Source of the DNA: Ophioderma brevispina
Lineage: Eukaryota > Echinodermata > Ophiuroidea > Amphilepidida > Ophiodermatidae
Direction of reading: 5' to 3'
Length of the DNA stretch: 64,000 nt
NCBI GenBank assembly: GCA_023653785.1
Contig: JAMKCH010012484.1
Location: 44,474 to 108,473 of the forward strand
The notes below the pieces were generated by a model. That model was not told the DNA's origin and made no database searches. It saw nothing but the letters and a program-made list of their open reading frames with translations. Position 1 is the stretch's first letter. Each line of letters opens with the position of its first letter. This document shows, piece by piece, positions 62,170 through 64,000 of the stretch. The position numbers and the translations under genes are program-made.

Positions 62170-63660
62170 GCGGTGACATCATAGGATCTTAATTCCTCGT
62201 CTTCATCCACGCTTTCATCCTTTATACATCGGCGAAATGCTGAGTTGGCAATATGATGGCTACTTTTGCCAACCAAAGGTGAAAGTAATATTGGCCAGAA
62301 ACTTAGCACAGTTATATGTGATCGTGCCAACCTACGGACTATGGTCTGAGAAGGGATGTTAACTTTGTGTACCTAGGCAGACCATAGAATTTGGGTGGAG
62401 TCTCAGTGGTAGGGTAACAGAACCTATACTCAGGTCTGTTAATACCTCTCTCCCTCTTCCAACTTGTAGAACCGTCACTACCTCCTTTCTTGTATTTTGA
62501 GAGTGGGGATCTCTATTGCCCAGTCCCGTGCATATTTTCACACAGCGCATTATACATTGTGGTAAAAAAAAAAACATACTTCAGATAAAAAATAATTAAA
62601 ATAGTTTAAGAATTGTTTTTTGCTCAAATTTTGCTATGGTTATAAGAAGGATAAACAGGCTTTCAGAAAACGTTTAATTTAGTGTCATTTTGGACTTTGG
62701 AGGAATAGGTTACGACGCCTGTTTTAGAGAGAGACTTAAAATCCTGTTTGGTGATTTTTGAGCCAACCAAAGTATGCATCGCTTCAACGAGTAACAATGG
62801 TCTTCTGCTGATTAAATTGATACAGACATTTTAACACCAAATTAATTGTTAAACACTAGAAGGTGGTAAGAGTAATTGGAGGATTATACAGTAATATCCA
62901 GAGATTACAAAAGAAATGCTAAGTAAAAAAAAATGTCAATTTCCCAAATAAGAATTCAAGATAGCTGGTGTATATCGACAGTTTCCTTGGTTCATTCAGA
63001 TTCATGGTTTTAACCTTCAACGAAACTTGAGAGCAAAGGTGAAACCATAGAAAGTTTTGTATTCCGCTTGAAAAAAAGCAGTTCGATATTGAATTTTAAG
63101 TTGAATCCGATATATTTACAGAAAACTTCAGCTTTAGTTTTTATGGACTTTGATAATTTATTGGACGCTGAGTCTCGATATATGTGGCAAAATAATTACA
63201 TTAGATGTGAAACAAATATCTCTGAGCATTTCATGAACATAATGAAACTGAGACATTGATATGGAGTGATTTTTCAATACTGACTCTTTATGAGTGGAAC
63301 AATGGTAATTTTAATTTTTTGAAGTATTTATCTTATAATTATTTACACAATGACCATTTTTAATTCAACTGATTGTTTTTGTCGAGAAAAATCGATACCA
63401 TCTGAATTGCATGTGTGAAGTGTCTTGCTATAATGTGTTATGGTATAAGCGTCGGTGTACGTCTCTCCGCATTGTATGGCTAAACTCGGCCAAACTGAAT
63501 CACCTTTCTGAACCCAAGTCCGAAAGACACCAACTAAAAATCTTCTGGTAGCCTGTTTATCTCTTGTAAACACCCAAGCAAACAATTGAAGCAAAAGCAA
63601 CGTTTAACCTTTGAAGAAAACATCTTCCTGAATGTAGGGTTTTTATTGACTCACCCTGTA
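62170..63660. other. No gene seen
   Basis: I find only short unconvincing frames here. The longest on the plus strand (63068-63259, 63 codons) and on the minus strand (63600-63343, 85 codons) match no family I recognise. Confidence 0.4.
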
Positions 63661-63699
63661 TGGTCATGAACTCTGAATCGTGTCACTCTGCTGATGACA

Positions 63700-64000
63700 G
63701 TTTTGGAGTGTTCAGATAACTTTCATGACCAGCACATTGTAGTCAACCATATGGAATGCAGCAGAAGCACCGAGGACAAGGATGAATAACGCCCTTCTAC
63801 TCTATGGTCCACTCCACATGATGTCGTCGTGGACTTTGAGAAGGCCGTCTCTGAGTCTGTGCTATGGAATCGAAGATACTTGCCAATGTTCTTGAAATTG
63901 GTTACGAATCGGTCTACATTATTGACAATCAGTTCCAACACCTTTTAGGGATAGATTCTTACAGGGCGATAATTTTTCACAGATTGTGTCTAAATCTGGC
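63700..64000 (-). mobile_element. LINE reverse-transcriptase fragment at the window edge
   Basis: On the minus strand the sequence reads KRCWN/VLELIVNNVDRF at its start, then TDSETA, then (next frame) LLKVHDDIMW and, after DHRVEGR, ILVLGASAAFHMVDYNVLVM. This fits the RT pattern STETALLKVxxDIxxxxD...LLDLSAAFDTVDHxVL of CR1/Ingi-like LINEs. It is cut off by the end of the window and has at least two frame breaks. Confidence 0.65.

Overview
This is a eukaryotic, animal genomic window: AT-rich, intron-bearing and dominated by transposable elements. HYR (hyalin repeat) domains, a plexin-type Sema/PSI receptor, an NXPE-family gene and recurrent TAGGCCTA motifs suggest a marine invertebrate deuterostome, most likely an echinoderm or hemichordate. 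That assignment is inference. Many 1-nt frame breaks, and an adjacent repeat pair that differs mainly by small indels, suggest a poorly polished long-read assembly. Single frameshifts should therefore not be taken as proof of pseudogenes.

Layout. 0.6-17 kb: LINE remnants on both strands, a CA-rich ~0.3-kb repeat cluster, a tRNA-derived SINE, a ~173-bp satellite, the last exons of an NXPE-family gene (10.7-11.85 kb, +) whose stop codon lies in the end of a 326-bp hairpin element, and a CR1-like LINE broken by two insertions. 17-20.9 kb: foldback elements and a TTAA-type MITE, no gene. 20.95-49.1 kb (+): a plexin-like gene with a signal peptide and most of Sema in one exon, an ~18.6-kb intron packed with a minus-strand L1/Tx1-like LINE and other repeats, then small exons completing Sema, a PSI domain and two HYR domains. 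49.5-55 kb: a foldback element with an L1-like LINE nested inside it and an ~83-bp direct repeat on each side of the LINE. 55.4-58.3 kb: a decayed third HYR exon and half an FN3 domain in the same orientation. 58.7-64 kb: a Penelope-like retroelement (minus strand), two copies of a ~480-bp dispersed repeat, a G/C-run-bounded element and a LINE fragment.

The main discovery is the receptor. Its ectodomain reads Sema-PSI-HYR-HYR(-HYR?)(-FN3?), where a canonical plexin or MET-type receptor would have IPT/TIG repeats after the PSI. The end of the PSI and the start of the first HYR lie in one continuous exon, so the fusion does not depend on guessing a splice. Exon boundaries from 40.7 to 49.1 kb have consensus splice sites and compatible phases, apart from one apparent missing base. 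The transmembrane and cytoplasmic parts are not visible here.
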